55,121 nucleotides of DNA from NCBI GenBank assembly GCA_041441465.1, contig JASDSY010000028.1, forward strand, positions 1-55,121, written 5' to 3'. The translations under genes were made by a program, and so were the position numbers. Origin of the DNA: JASDSY01 sp041441465 (lineage in GTDB: Bacteria > Muiribacteriota > UBA9980). Every line of letters begins with the position of its first letter. The first letter of the stretch is position 1. The notes under the pieces are model-generated. The model was not told where the DNA came from and did no database searches. It was given only the letters and a program-made list of their open reading frames with translations. This document shows, piece by piece, positions 8,508 through 16,426 of the stretch.

Positions 8508-10217
8508 TTAATTACCCCACAATTTTCCGAAAAGGTCTTTAACGCTTTCGCCGGTCTTTTTAAGATCGTTGCCGACCTGTTTTATATTGTTGCCGACTTC
8601 TTTCAAATTGTCTTTTACTGAATCAACTTTTTTTTCAACGAACTGAACTGCTTCTTTTACTTTGTCAGTTGCAAGCTCTGATATTGCTACCGGGTTAACA
8701 TAGAAAGAGCCTTTAACTTTTATTGGTCCTAATGTAAAACCTACGTCCTGGAAGCCGACTTTGTTAGTTCTGAATGAGAAGCCGCCTTCAACGCCGGCAC
8801 CTACACCAAGACCAGCACCGCCGCCAGCGCCGAATCCAAATAAATCCTGACCTTTGTATTTAACTGAACTGTTTACGTTTCCTTCAACCCAGGCGCCGCA
8901 TTTTGCTTCGGCTTTGCCTTTTAATTCAATACCATTCTTACCGGCATAGAGAGTGCCGTTAGCGCGAGCGTCAGCGCCGGCCATTGCTTCGACATGTAAT
9001 GCGGTTCCAGCACCGAGTCCGCCGCCTATATTTGTAGTGAGTCCTACGTCGTTAACTGTTTTAGCGCCGGCTACAGCTTCTATTTTGCCTTTAGCATCAA
9101 TTAAAGCGCCGTCTTTCAAATATTTTAAATTGCCGTTTGCTTTTAAAAGCAAGCCAAGGTTATTTTCAGTTTTTGCTGTAAGTGTTACTTGATCGTTAAA
9201 AAACTTGCCTTTATAATCGGCCGATACTTTAGGGCCGAGCCATGCGCTTGCGTCAAATAATTTTTCGTGAACCGATATATCATTCTTTGCCTGACCTTCA
9301 AGGTCTTTTGTTGTTTTTACATAAGCGCCGCCTAAGCTTGCTGCCACTTTACCGCTTTGCGAGTCGGTTGAGAAATCTTTTAAGCCTGACATGAATTCAA
9401 TTGATTTGCTGTCCGCTTTTAAGTAATTTTTAAGTGCGTCGCCGGCAAGGTCAAATCCTTCAGGTGCTTTTTTGGAACCGGCTGCAAAAACGTTTTTAAA
9501 ATCTGATGAAGCTTGTTTTATGCCCTCTTTAGCTTTTTTTGTTTCAGTTTCAAGTCTGCTTAATACCGGATTGACTATTTTTTGATCAAGTTCTTTCTCG
9601 GCTTCTTTAACTATATCAATGCCCTTCGCTTTAAAATCTTCAACCATTTCGGTGAATTCTTTAAAGTTGTTTTTGGCGCCTGATACATAATCTTTTACGC
9701 TGGTGATACCTTTGTTGATTTTGGCTTCGATATCTGCTTTCACAGCGGCTTTGGCTTTATCTACATCTGATTTGAATTCGCTGCCGGCCTGTTTTAAATT
9801 GTCGCCGACTTCTTTAACTGTCTGACCGACTTCTTTTTTTATTTCATTGCCGGTTTCTTTTATCGTGCCGGCAATTTGCTTGCCCATATCGGTAGCCGAA
9901 TCAATCGCGCCCTTTATTGTTGTTTTTACAATATTCACGATTTCTTTGGCCTTGTCTACGACGTCCCCTATGCCTTCGGCAATTGAGCTCGCGACATTTT
10001 TTATACCGTCGCCTACATTGCTGACTACATCTTTTATACCGTCAGTAACGGAGCTGACTATATTTTTAGCGCCGTCGCCAAGACTTTTAAAGGCTTTGCC
10101 CACTTCATCCAGACCGAAAGCGGCGTAAACCGGAGCTGGCGCTGCTATATTAACAGTAAATACGAATAATAACATAATTATAAAAATTTTAAATCTCTTA
10201 ATTGTATCGAACATCAT
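8508..10217 (-). CDS. Secreted protein with eleven 11-residue amphipathic repeats and a glycine-rich beta domain
   Basis: 569 residues. A Sec signal peptide (1-32, VYA/AFG cleavage) is followed at 48-168 by eleven consecutive 11-residue units starting with Asp/Glu-Gly-hydrophobic-Lys (for example DGIKDVVSNVG, DGIKNVASSIA, EVGDNLKQAGS). This is the 11/3 helix periodicity known from apolipoproteins, synuclein and LEA proteins, which bind lipid or protect membranes. A second helical block is at ~170-245. Residues ~285-505 are glycine/alanine-rich alternating beta (LGAGTALHVEAMAGADARAN, GAGGGAGLGVGAGVEGG). The 11-mer pattern returns at the C-terminus (VKDNLKEVGNN, IKQVGNDLKKT). I do not recognise the family. 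It stands alone between a perfect consensus promoter and a terminator, so it is probably an abundant extracytoplasmic protein. Confidence 0.8.
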   Translation of the reverse strand: MMFDTIKRFKIFIIMLLFVFTVNIAAPAPVYAAFGLDEVGKAFKSLGDGAKNIVSSVTDGIKDVVSNVGDGIKNVASSIAEGIGDVVDKAKEIVNIVKTTIKGAIDSATDMGKQIAGTIKETGNEIKKEVGQTVKEVGDNLKQAGSEFKSDVDKAKAAVKADIEAKINKGITSVKDYVSGAKNNFKEFTEMVEDFKAKGIDIVKEAEKELDQKIVNPVLSRLETETKKAKEGIKQASSDFKNVFAAGSKKAPEGFDLAGDALKNYLKADSKSIEFMSGLKDFSTDSQSGKVAASLGGAYVKTTKDLEGQAKNDISVHEKLFDASAWLGPKVSADYKGKFFNDQVTLTAKTENNLGLLLKANGNLKYLKDGALIDAKGKIEAVAGAKTVNDVGLTTNIGGGLGAGTALHVEAMAGADARANGTLYAGKNGIELKGKAEAKCGAWVEGNVNSSVKYKGQDLFGFGAGGGAGLGVGAGVEGGFSFRTNKVGFQDVGFTLGPIKVKGSFYVNPVAISELATDKVKEAVQFVEKKVDSVKDNLKEVGNNIKQVGNDLKKTGESVKDLFGKLWGN

Positions 10218-10341
10218 TTTTCATCACTTCCTTAACTACTATTTAAAAATAATTTCTTGATAAAGTTATAATAACATCTATATAAAAATTTCAACGGGGC
10301 GGTTAGTAAGATAATTCCTAAGCAATCAAATTCCTACTCTA

Positions 10342-10370
10342 ATTATACGAAAGATAAATTATGTTGTCAA
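10342..10370 (-). promoter_or_regulatory. Perfect sigma-70 promoter for the 11-mer repeat protein
   Basis: On the minus strand, TTGACA (10370-10365), a 17-base spacer and TATAAT (10347-10342). Transcription would begin near 10335, giving a leader of about 118 bases before the ATG at 10217. The rest of the 10218-10620 divergent region is AT-rich; no equally good plus-strand promoter was found for the carboxypeptidase gene. Confidence 0.9.
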
Positions 10371-10620
10371 GTTAATAAAAGGGTTAATAATTTTTTTCTA
10401 ACTTCTGGTTATAGGAAAAATTAAATTATACCTGACAAATTGGCTGTCTGATGATTATTTATTTTTTTAAAACTTTTAAAATTTTATTATGGCTGCATGT
10501 TAGAAAATTTTTATAAAGTTGTAAATTACGTTAATATTTGGCCGATACTATTTTCAAATGATTATTTAATACTTTTGAAAAAAAGTATTTGAATTTATAT
10601 AACAAACAGGTGGTAGCATA

Positions 10621-11841
10621 ATGAGCAGTTCATTTAATAATCGCAGCACTCTAATAGTAATATTGTCATTCTTGCTTACATTAGCTTTTAATTTTGATGT
10701 TTATGGAGCCGATTCCAACCTTGACAGTACTTTGAAAAATTTATTGGCCCAACAGAAGAAGAAACATGAAACGGATACATTGTTAAATAAAATTAAAACC
10801 GGTCAGATAACTATGGACGGCATTACGACAAAGGTTGAAAAAGCGCCGAATGTGGCAGAAGACGATGACGACGAAAAGTCTTATCCGGCTTCATCGACCT
10901 ATAATAAAATTTCGAAATCTACGAAAGAAAGCAAAATATTGCTTGAGGATGTCGTAAGTGCGCAGTCGAGCGTTATTATAGACGTAAATTCGAATAAGCT
11001 TATTTATACTAAAAATCCTTTTAAACAAATGGCGCCGGCGTCGCTTACTAAAATTATGACCGCTATTGTAGCTATAGAAGCTACCGATGATCTTTCTAAG
11101 CCTATAAAACTGGCGCATGATATGAAAGTCAGGTCGGACGGAGTTGCGCTCGGACTAAAAGAAGGCGACGAAACTACCATGAATGATTTGCTTTATATGG
11201 CTTTGCTTTATTCGGCTAATGACGCCTGCATAGCCATTGCCGAAGAAGTTGCCGGCTCGGTAAGCGAGTTCGCTAAAATAATGAATCAGAAAGCGAAAGA
11301 TATAGGCGCGGTTAATACTAATTTCGTAAATCCTAATGGTATGCCTAATTCTCAGCACTATTCGAATGCTTATGATATTGCAGTGATAGCTAATTACGCG
11401 ATGAAAAATTCTACATTCGCTAAAATAGTCGGGACTAAATACAAAACAGTTGAAATATTATCAAACCATGAGGTAACAAGAAAAGTAAAGCAGGGTAAAA
11501 AAGTCGTTAAGGTTTCTAAAACGGAAAATTATATCAGAAAAATTAAACTTACAAACCGTCATAAATTATTAGGTAAAGTCGAAGGTGTCCGTGGAATAAA
11601 AACAGGTTATACCGTAAAAGCCGGGCGCTGCCTTGCCACTGCATATAACGAAGGCGTTAAAAACTTAATTATAGTCGTACTAAAAGCGAAAGATGTGGCA
11701 AGCGATACAATGGCATTAATTAATTATGATAAATATATGCCTGTTCAAAATATAGCTTCATCTAAGCTTGATAATAAAATGAAGGGCAGCGGCGAAAAGG
11801 CATTTTTAGAAAAAGTTTCTCTTTCTACTATAAAAAAATAA
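10621..11841 (+). CDS. D-alanyl-D-alanine carboxypeptidase (penicillin-binding protein, S11 family)
   Basis: 406 residues, trimming the terminal D-Ala from peptidoglycan stem peptides in the periplasm. An N-terminal signal (8-30) is followed by an unusual charged, low-complexity linker (~33-105, with the acidic run EDDDDE). The catalytic domain has all three motifs: S141-L-T-K144, S198-A-N200 and K327-T-G329. Only about 75 residues follow the KTG box, with no clear second beta domain or C-terminal amphipathic anchor, so it differs from PBP5/DacA and is nearer the short DacF-like forms. An AGGTGGT ribosome site precedes the ATG and a terminator follows, so it is monocistronic. Confidence 0.92.
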   Translation: MSSSFNNRSTLIVILSFLLTLAFNFDVYGADSNLDSTLKNLLAQQKKKHETDTLLNKIKTGQITMDGITTKVEKAPNVAEDDDDEKSYPASSTYNKISKSTKESKILLEDVVSAQSSVIIDVNSNKLIYTKNPFKQMAPASLTKIMTAIVAIEATDDLSKPIKLAHDMKVRSDGVALGLKEGDETTMNDLLYMALLYSANDACIAIAEEVAGSVSEFAKIMNQKAKDIGAVNTNFVNPNGMPNSQHYSNAYDIAVIANYAMKNSTFAKIVGTKYKTVEILSNHEVTRKVKQGKKVVKVSKTENYIRKIKLTNRHKLLGKVEGVRGIKTGYTVKAGRCLATAYNEGVKNLIIVVLKAKDVASDTMALINYDKYMPVQNIASSKLDNKMKGSGEKAFLEKVSLSTIKK

Positions 11842-11862
11842 GTATTGTATAATCAATTCTAT

Positions 11863-11909
11863 ATAAAAAAAAGCGTTTTGAATTTTATTCAAGGCGCTTT
11901 TTTTTTTAT
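11863..11909 (+). terminator. Terminator after the D,D-carboxypeptidase gene
   Basis: Stem AAGCGTTTTGAA (11871-11882) / TTCAAGGCGCTT with two wobble pairs and a six-base loop, followed by a run of eight or more T. Confidence 0.85.
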
Positions 11910-11938
11910 TTAATCACGATTAAAGCGCTTTAAAGTGC

Positions 11939-11967
11939 TTGATTATTTATGATATCTCTGTTATATT
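11939..11967 (+). promoter_or_regulatory. Probable sigma-70 promoter for the nucleotidyltransferase fusion gene
   Basis: TTGATT (11939-11944), 17 bases, TATATT (11962-11967). A short direct repeat AAAGCGCTT / AAAGTGCTT (about 11922-11940) overlaps the -35 element and could be an operator, but this is only suggestive. Confidence 0.55.
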
Positions 11968-11998
11968 ATAATAACATAATATTTTGGGGGTGTGGTAT

Positions 11999-14533
11999 AT
12001 GAATAAAGCAGTAATAATGGCTGGAGGATTTGGAACAAGATTGCGGCCAATAACCTGCACAATTCCAAAACCCATGGTACCGGTTATGAATAAACCCATG
12101 ATGGAACATATTGTGGAGCTCTTAAAACAGCATAATTTAAAAGACATCCTGTCTATATTATATTTTCAGCCTGAACAAATTACCTCTTATTTTGGCGACG
12201 GAGAAAAATTCGGCATAAAAATGTCATATAAAAGCGCTGTCGAAGATTTTGGGACAGCCGGGTCGGTCGGTAACGCACGTGATGAGTTAAAAGAACCGTT
12301 TCTTGTAATATCAGGCGATGTGTTGACCGACTTTGATTTAACTAAAGCCATTGAATATCATAATGAAAAAAAGGCCATGGTGACAATAATACTTACCCGT
12401 GTGGAAAATCCGTTACAATACGGCGTTGTAATAACCGAATCGGACGGTAAAATTTCGAGATTTCTTGAAAAGCCTTCATGGGGCGAAGTATTTTCGGATA
12501 CCGTAAATACCGGCATTTACATAATTCAGCCTGAGGCTTTGAATTATATTCCTAAAGGAAAGGAATTCGATTTTTCGAAGGATTTATTTCCGCTTTTAAT
12601 GAAAAATAACGAGCCGCTTTATGGTTACATAGCCGACGGTTACTGGAAAGATATAGGCGATCTCTCGGAATATTTGCTGTCGCACCGCGATGTTCTGGAA
12701 GGAAAAGTTGATGTGAATATTCCAGGCACACGCATGAATCTGATAGGCCGCGATGTAATAACCGGAGAAAATACTATTATCGAAGAAGTGGTCAATTTAA
12801 AGGGCGGCGTTGTAATCGGCAAAAACTGCGTAATTAAAAGAGGCGCTACGGTCGTAAACTCGGTAATAGGCGATAACTGCATAATCGAATGCGGCGCCAA
12901 AGTTACAAACAGCGTTATATGGAATGATACTTATGTCGGCCCGAATTCGACTATGAAGGAAGATATAATCGGCCGTAATTGCAGGATTCTAAGCAAAGCT
13001 TATATATCTGAAGATGTAGTCATTGCCGATGAATGTCATATCGGCGAGGATGCAGTATTAAAAGCCAATATTAAAATCTGGCCGCATAAATATGTAGATA
13101 CGGGTTCGACTCTTTCGACGAGCCTTATCTGGGGCGAAAAATGGAATAAGGTGCTTTTCGGCGCATACGGCATATCGGGCCTGGCCAATATTGAAATCAC
13201 TCCTGAATTTGCCGCGAAATTAGGGGCGGCCTGCGGGGCTTTTTTTGGCAAATCCGCCAATGTCGCGACTTCAAGAGATTCGCACAAAACTTCAAGACTT
13301 ATTAACAGGGCGCTCATTTCCGGAATACTTTCCAGCGGGTCGAATGTCTATGACCTTCAGGTGACCCCGCCGCCCGTAGCACGTTATCAGTTGATCAACA
13401 GCAACCAGAAATGCTGTATACATATTTCAAAATCGCCTTTCGATCCGAATCTTTTGGACGTCAAATTTTATGATTCTAACGGCACTACGCTTGCTATTTC
13501 AAAGCAAAAATCCATAGAAAGGCTTTTTTTCAGGGAAGATTTTCCGCGCGCTTCGTGCGAGGAAACCGGCACTATCCATTTTCCTCACAGAACGCTTGAT
13601 ATATATTCGGAAGGCCTTATTAAATCAATTAACTCAGAAAATATAAAAAAATCTGATTTTAAAGTAGTTCTGGATTATGCGCATGGAGGCGCTTCGATGA
13701 TATTTCCGCAGATTCTTGGACAGCTCGGAATAGAAGTTGTCTCGCTTAACGCTTATATCGATGATAATAGAATAACCAAAGACGCTCATACATTTTCAAC
13801 ATCTTTAAGGCAGCTTTCAAATATTGTGCAGTCGTTGAACGCGTCATTCGGAATTATGATGGACGCCGGCGCCGAAAAAATATTCATCGTAGACGAAACC
13901 GGCCGCATATTAAGTGATGAAATATCACTCGCGCTGATGGCGCTGCTTGTTATGAAAACTTCGCCTGATGGAAGCAAAATTTCCGTTCCGATAACGACTT
14001 CGCGCATTATCGAGGAAATGGCCGAAAAGAATAAATGCAGCGTCATAAGGACTAAAACATCACTGCGTTCTATGATGGATACGGCTATAACTGAAAATGT
14101 GATATTCGCCAGCGACGGTAACGGCGGCTTTATATTTCCAAAATTTCAGCCAGCTCTTGACGGTATGATTTCCATATGCAAGTTAGTAGAAATGCTTGCC
14201 GAAGTCAAACAGCCTATTTCAGAGATTGTCAAGGAAATACCTCAGTCGCATTTAATTAAAATTCAGGTGCCATGCCCGTGGGAATATAAGGGTACCGTTA
14301 TGCGTAAACTGATTGAATATACCAATGATTTAAAGCGCGAGTTAATTGACGGCGTGAAAGTTTATTTCGATAAAAACTGGATTCTTGTAATCCCTGATCC
14401 GGATAAGCCTTTTTTTCACGTTATTGTAGAAGCTACTTCAAATGAAATCTCAAGCAAATTGATTAACGATTATTCCGAAAACATAAAAAAATGGCAAATG
14501 CAGATAAGAAAAGAAGGAATAGTTGAGGAATAA
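11999..14533 (+). CDS. Sugar-1-phosphate nucleotidyltransferase / phosphohexomutase-like fusion
   Basis: 844 residues from the ATG at 11999, chosen over an in-frame TTG 15 bases earlier because a GGGGGTG ribosome site fits the ATG. Residues 1-235 are a nucleotidyltransferase domain (MAGGFGTRLRPIT, PKPMVPV, SGDVLTDFD, NTGIYII, WKDIGD), which makes an NDP-sugar such as GDP-mannose. Residues ~245-360 are left-handed beta-helix hexapeptide repeats. Residues ~375-840 match phosphoglucomutase/phosphomannomutase domains, but the active sites are degraded: the phosphoserine loop reads HISKSP (475-480) instead of TASHNP, and the metal loop reads DAGAEK (622-627) instead of DGDGDR. The transferase is probably active and the mutase probably not. 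The same fusion is known in several deep-branching phyla. Likely a supplier of activated sugar for envelope polysaccharide. Confidence 0.88.
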   Translation: MNKAVIMAGGFGTRLRPITCTIPKPMVPVMNKPMMEHIVELLKQHNLKDILSILYFQPEQITSYFGDGEKFGIKMSYKSAVEDFGTAGSVGNARDELKEPFLVISGDVLTDFDLTKAIEYHNEKKAMVTIILTRVENPLQYGVVITESDGKISRFLEKPSWGEVFSDTVNTGIYIIQPEALNYIPKGKEFDFSKDLFPLLMKNNEPLYGYIADGYWKDIGDLSEYLLSHRDVLEGKVDVNIPGTRMNLIGRDVITGENTIIEEVVNLKGGVVIGKNCVIKRGATVVNSVIGDNCIIECGAKVTNSVIWNDTYVGPNSTMKEDIIGRNCRILSKAYISEDVVIADECHIGEDAVLKANIKIWPHKYVDTGSTLSTSLIWGEKWNKVLFGAYGISGLANIEITPEFAAKLGAACGAFFGKSANVATSRDSHKTSRLINRALISGILSSGSNVYDLQVTPPPVARYQLINSNQKCCIHISKSPFDPNLLDVKFYDSNGTTLAISKQKSIERLFFREDFPRASCEETGTIHFPHRTLDIYSEGLIKSINSENIKKSDFKVVLDYAHGGASMIFPQILGQLGIEVVSLNAYIDDNRITKDAHTFSTSLRQLSNIVQSLNASFGIMMDAGAEKIFIVDETGRILSDEISLALMALLVMKTSPDGSKISVPITTSRIIEEMAEKNKCSVIRTKTSLRSMMDTAITENVIFASDGNGGFIFPKFQPALDGMISICKLVEMLAEVKQPISEIVKEIPQSHLIKIQVPCPWEYKGTVMRKLIEYTNDLKRELIDGVKVYFDKNWILVIPDPDKPFFHVIVEATSNEISSKLINDYSENIKKWQMQIRKEGIVEE

Positions 14534-14576
14534 AGTATTGATTGATTTGTCATAAATTTATATTAATCATAAGTTT

Positions 14577-14613
14577 TAAAACGGAATTAAAAATTTTTAA
14601 TTCCGTTTTTTTT
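14577..14613 (+). terminator. Terminator after the nucleotidyltransferase fusion gene
   Basis: Near-perfect palindrome built on ACGGAATTAAAAA (14581-14593) and TTTTTAATTCCGT, ending in an eight-base T run. Confidence 0.9.
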
Positions 14614-14642
14614 GCTTTTAATTATATATTTTACATATATGT

Positions 14643-14671
14643 TTGAAATATTCAAATAAGTTTGGTATAAT
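14643..14671 (+). promoter_or_regulatory. Sigma-70 promoter for the pyruvate kinase operon
   Basis: TTGAAA (14643-14648), 17 bases, TATAAT (14666-14671). The leader would be about 55 bases to the ATG at 14733. Confidence 0.8.
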
Positions 14672-14732
14672 TTACAAAGTATTTTTATATAAAAAATTAT
14701 AATTGATATATATGATAGGAGAACGAAATTTT

Positions 14733-16403
14733 ATGTTTAATTTGACTAAAATAATATGCACAATAGGGCCGTCATCGAATTCGCCTGAGATGTTAAAAAA
14801 ACTTATAGATGCCGGAATGGATGTCGCCAGGTTAAATTTTTCACACGGGGCTCATGAGACGCATCTTGAAAATATTAATAAAATCAGAAAAGTATCAAAG
14901 GAAACGGGTAAATATATAGCTATTTTAGCTGACCTGCAGGGGCCTAAAATAAGGGTGGCAAAATTGCCTGACGGTCCGCTCGAACTTAAAAATGAAGCTT
15001 TGGTTACAATTACGACGCGTGAGGAGACTTTTGGGCCTGATATAATACCTACTGTTTATAAAGGACTTCCTAAGGACGTAAAACCAGGTTCGGTAATACT
15101 TTTAGATGACGGGCTGCTTGAGCTTAGCGTAGTTGAAGTCGTTTCGGAAACTGACGTTAAGTGCCGAGTTGTAAAAGGCGGCTTGCTGAAGGAAAAAAAA
15201 GGCATCAATCTGCCTAATGTGAAGGTGTCGGCGCCGTCGGTTACAGAAAAAGATCGCGAAGATCTCGAGTTTATTTTAAAAAATGACGTCGATTATATAG
15301 CACTGTCTTTTGTGCGGCACGCATCTGATATCGAAGAAGTTAAAGGTATAATTCACGGCCATAAATTAACGCTGCCGGTTATCGCTAAAATTGAAAGGCC
15401 GGAAGCGGTTACTAATTTTGACAGCATTTTGAAGGCGGCTGACGGTATAATGGTGGCGCGCGGCGATATGGGAATTGAAGTTTCTCCCGAAAAAGTGCCT
15501 CAAATTCAGAAAAATATAATATCGAAATGCAATTATGAAGGAAAACCGGTTATAGTGGCTACACAGATGCTCGAATCGATGATAGAAAACCCTCGTCCGA
15601 CAAGGGCTGAAGCATCGGATGTGGCTAACGCTATAATAGACGGAACCGATGCGATAATGCTTTCAGGCGAAACCGCTTCAGGTAAATATCCCCACGAAGC
15701 GGTCTTGATGATGTCTAAAATCTCTGCTGAAATGGAAGAATTCATTTCCAAAAATCAGAAAATAGGGTCGGAACATAAAATGAATCCTTTGTTTATGGTC
15801 GCTGACGGAGTATGTCATGCTACGACGCAGACTGCGAAAGATCTGAACGCTAAAATGATTGTAACATACACAGAAAGCGGTTCGACTGCTCTACTGGTGT
15901 CGAAATATCGTCCGAAAATGCCTATTCTTGCGGTTACGATGTCCGAAAAAATAGCGAGACGAATGAATTTATACTGGGGTGTTTTGCCTTACGTTATAGA
16001 AAAAGTTAATTCTACGGATCAGATGCTTATTTCTACAAATTCTGCCGCGTTAAAAACCGGGCTCGTGAAAAATGGCGACTTTATAGTTATAAGCGGCGGC
16101 ATTCCTATCGGCAAGGCGGGTACTACAAATCTTATGAAAGTAAGCAGAATTTTCGAGCCTTCGGCGGTATCGGTTGAAAGCAATAATGGAATTATGGTTT
16201 ACAATGACGAAGCTCGAAATGTTAAAATTACACTTGATCTTTCAAAATGTACAGGCTGCGGCCTTTGTGTTACATCCTGCGCGTTTAAGATATTCGGTTA
16301 TCAGAATAATAAAACATTCGTTAATTCTGATAATTTAAAAAAATGTATGAAAGACGGCCTTTGTATTGAAAAATGCCCTTCCGGAGTAATTAAAATCGAA
16401 TAA
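14733..16403 (+). CDS. pyk: Pyruvate kinase with C-terminal ferredoxin-like domain
   Basis: 556 residues from the ATG at 14733, which has AGGAGA ten bases upstream; a TTG at 14703 is rejected. Residues 1-~475 are pyruvate kinase, converting phosphoenolpyruvate and ADP to pyruvate and ATP: TKIICTIGPSS, LNFSHG, ADLQGPKIRV, IAKIERPEA, VARGDMGIEV, ATQMLESMI and the C-terminal allosteric domain. The last ~60 residues are a two-cluster ferredoxin-like module: C506-x2-C509-x2-C512-x3-C516, then C538-x2-D541-x2-C544-x3-C548-Pro. One cluster has a full Cys set; the other has Asp at the second ligand, as in Pyrococcus furiosus ferredoxin. Pyruvate kinases normally lack any Fe-S domain, so redox control or docking with pyruvate:ferredoxin oxidoreductase is possible. 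No terminator follows; the next kinase gene starts after 23 bases. Confidence 0.95.
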   Translation: MFNLTKIICTIGPSSNSPEMLKKLIDAGMDVARLNFSHGAHETHLENINKIRKVSKETGKYIAILADLQGPKIRVAKLPDGPLELKNEALVTITTREETFGPDIIPTVYKGLPKDVKPGSVILLDDGLLELSVVEVVSETDVKCRVVKGGLLKEKKGINLPNVKVSAPSVTEKDREDLEFILKNDVDYIALSFVRHASDIEEVKGIIHGHKLTLPVIAKIERPEAVTNFDSILKAADGIMVARGDMGIEVSPEKVPQIQKNIISKCNYEGKPVIVATQMLESMIENPRPTRAEASDVANAIIDGTDAIMLSGETASGKYPHEAVLMMSKISAEMEEFISKNQKIGSEHKMNPLFMVADGVCHATTQTAKDLNAKMIVTYTESGSTALLVSKYRPKMPILAVTMSEKIARRMNLYWGVLPYVIEKVNSTDQMLISTNSAALKTGLVKNGDFIVISGGIPIGKAGTTNLMKVSRIFEPSAVSVESNNGIMVYNDEARNVKITLDLSKCTGCGLCVTSCAFKIFGYQNNKTFVNSDNLKKCMKDGLCIEKCPSGVIKIE

Positions 16404-16426
16404 TTTTTAATTAATGGAACAATAAA

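Noticed and set aside
11984..11998. TTG start for the nucleotidyltransferase fusion
   Set aside because: The GGGGGTG ribosome site overlaps these codons and fits the ATG at 11999, and family members begin at MNKAVIMAGG-like sequence.
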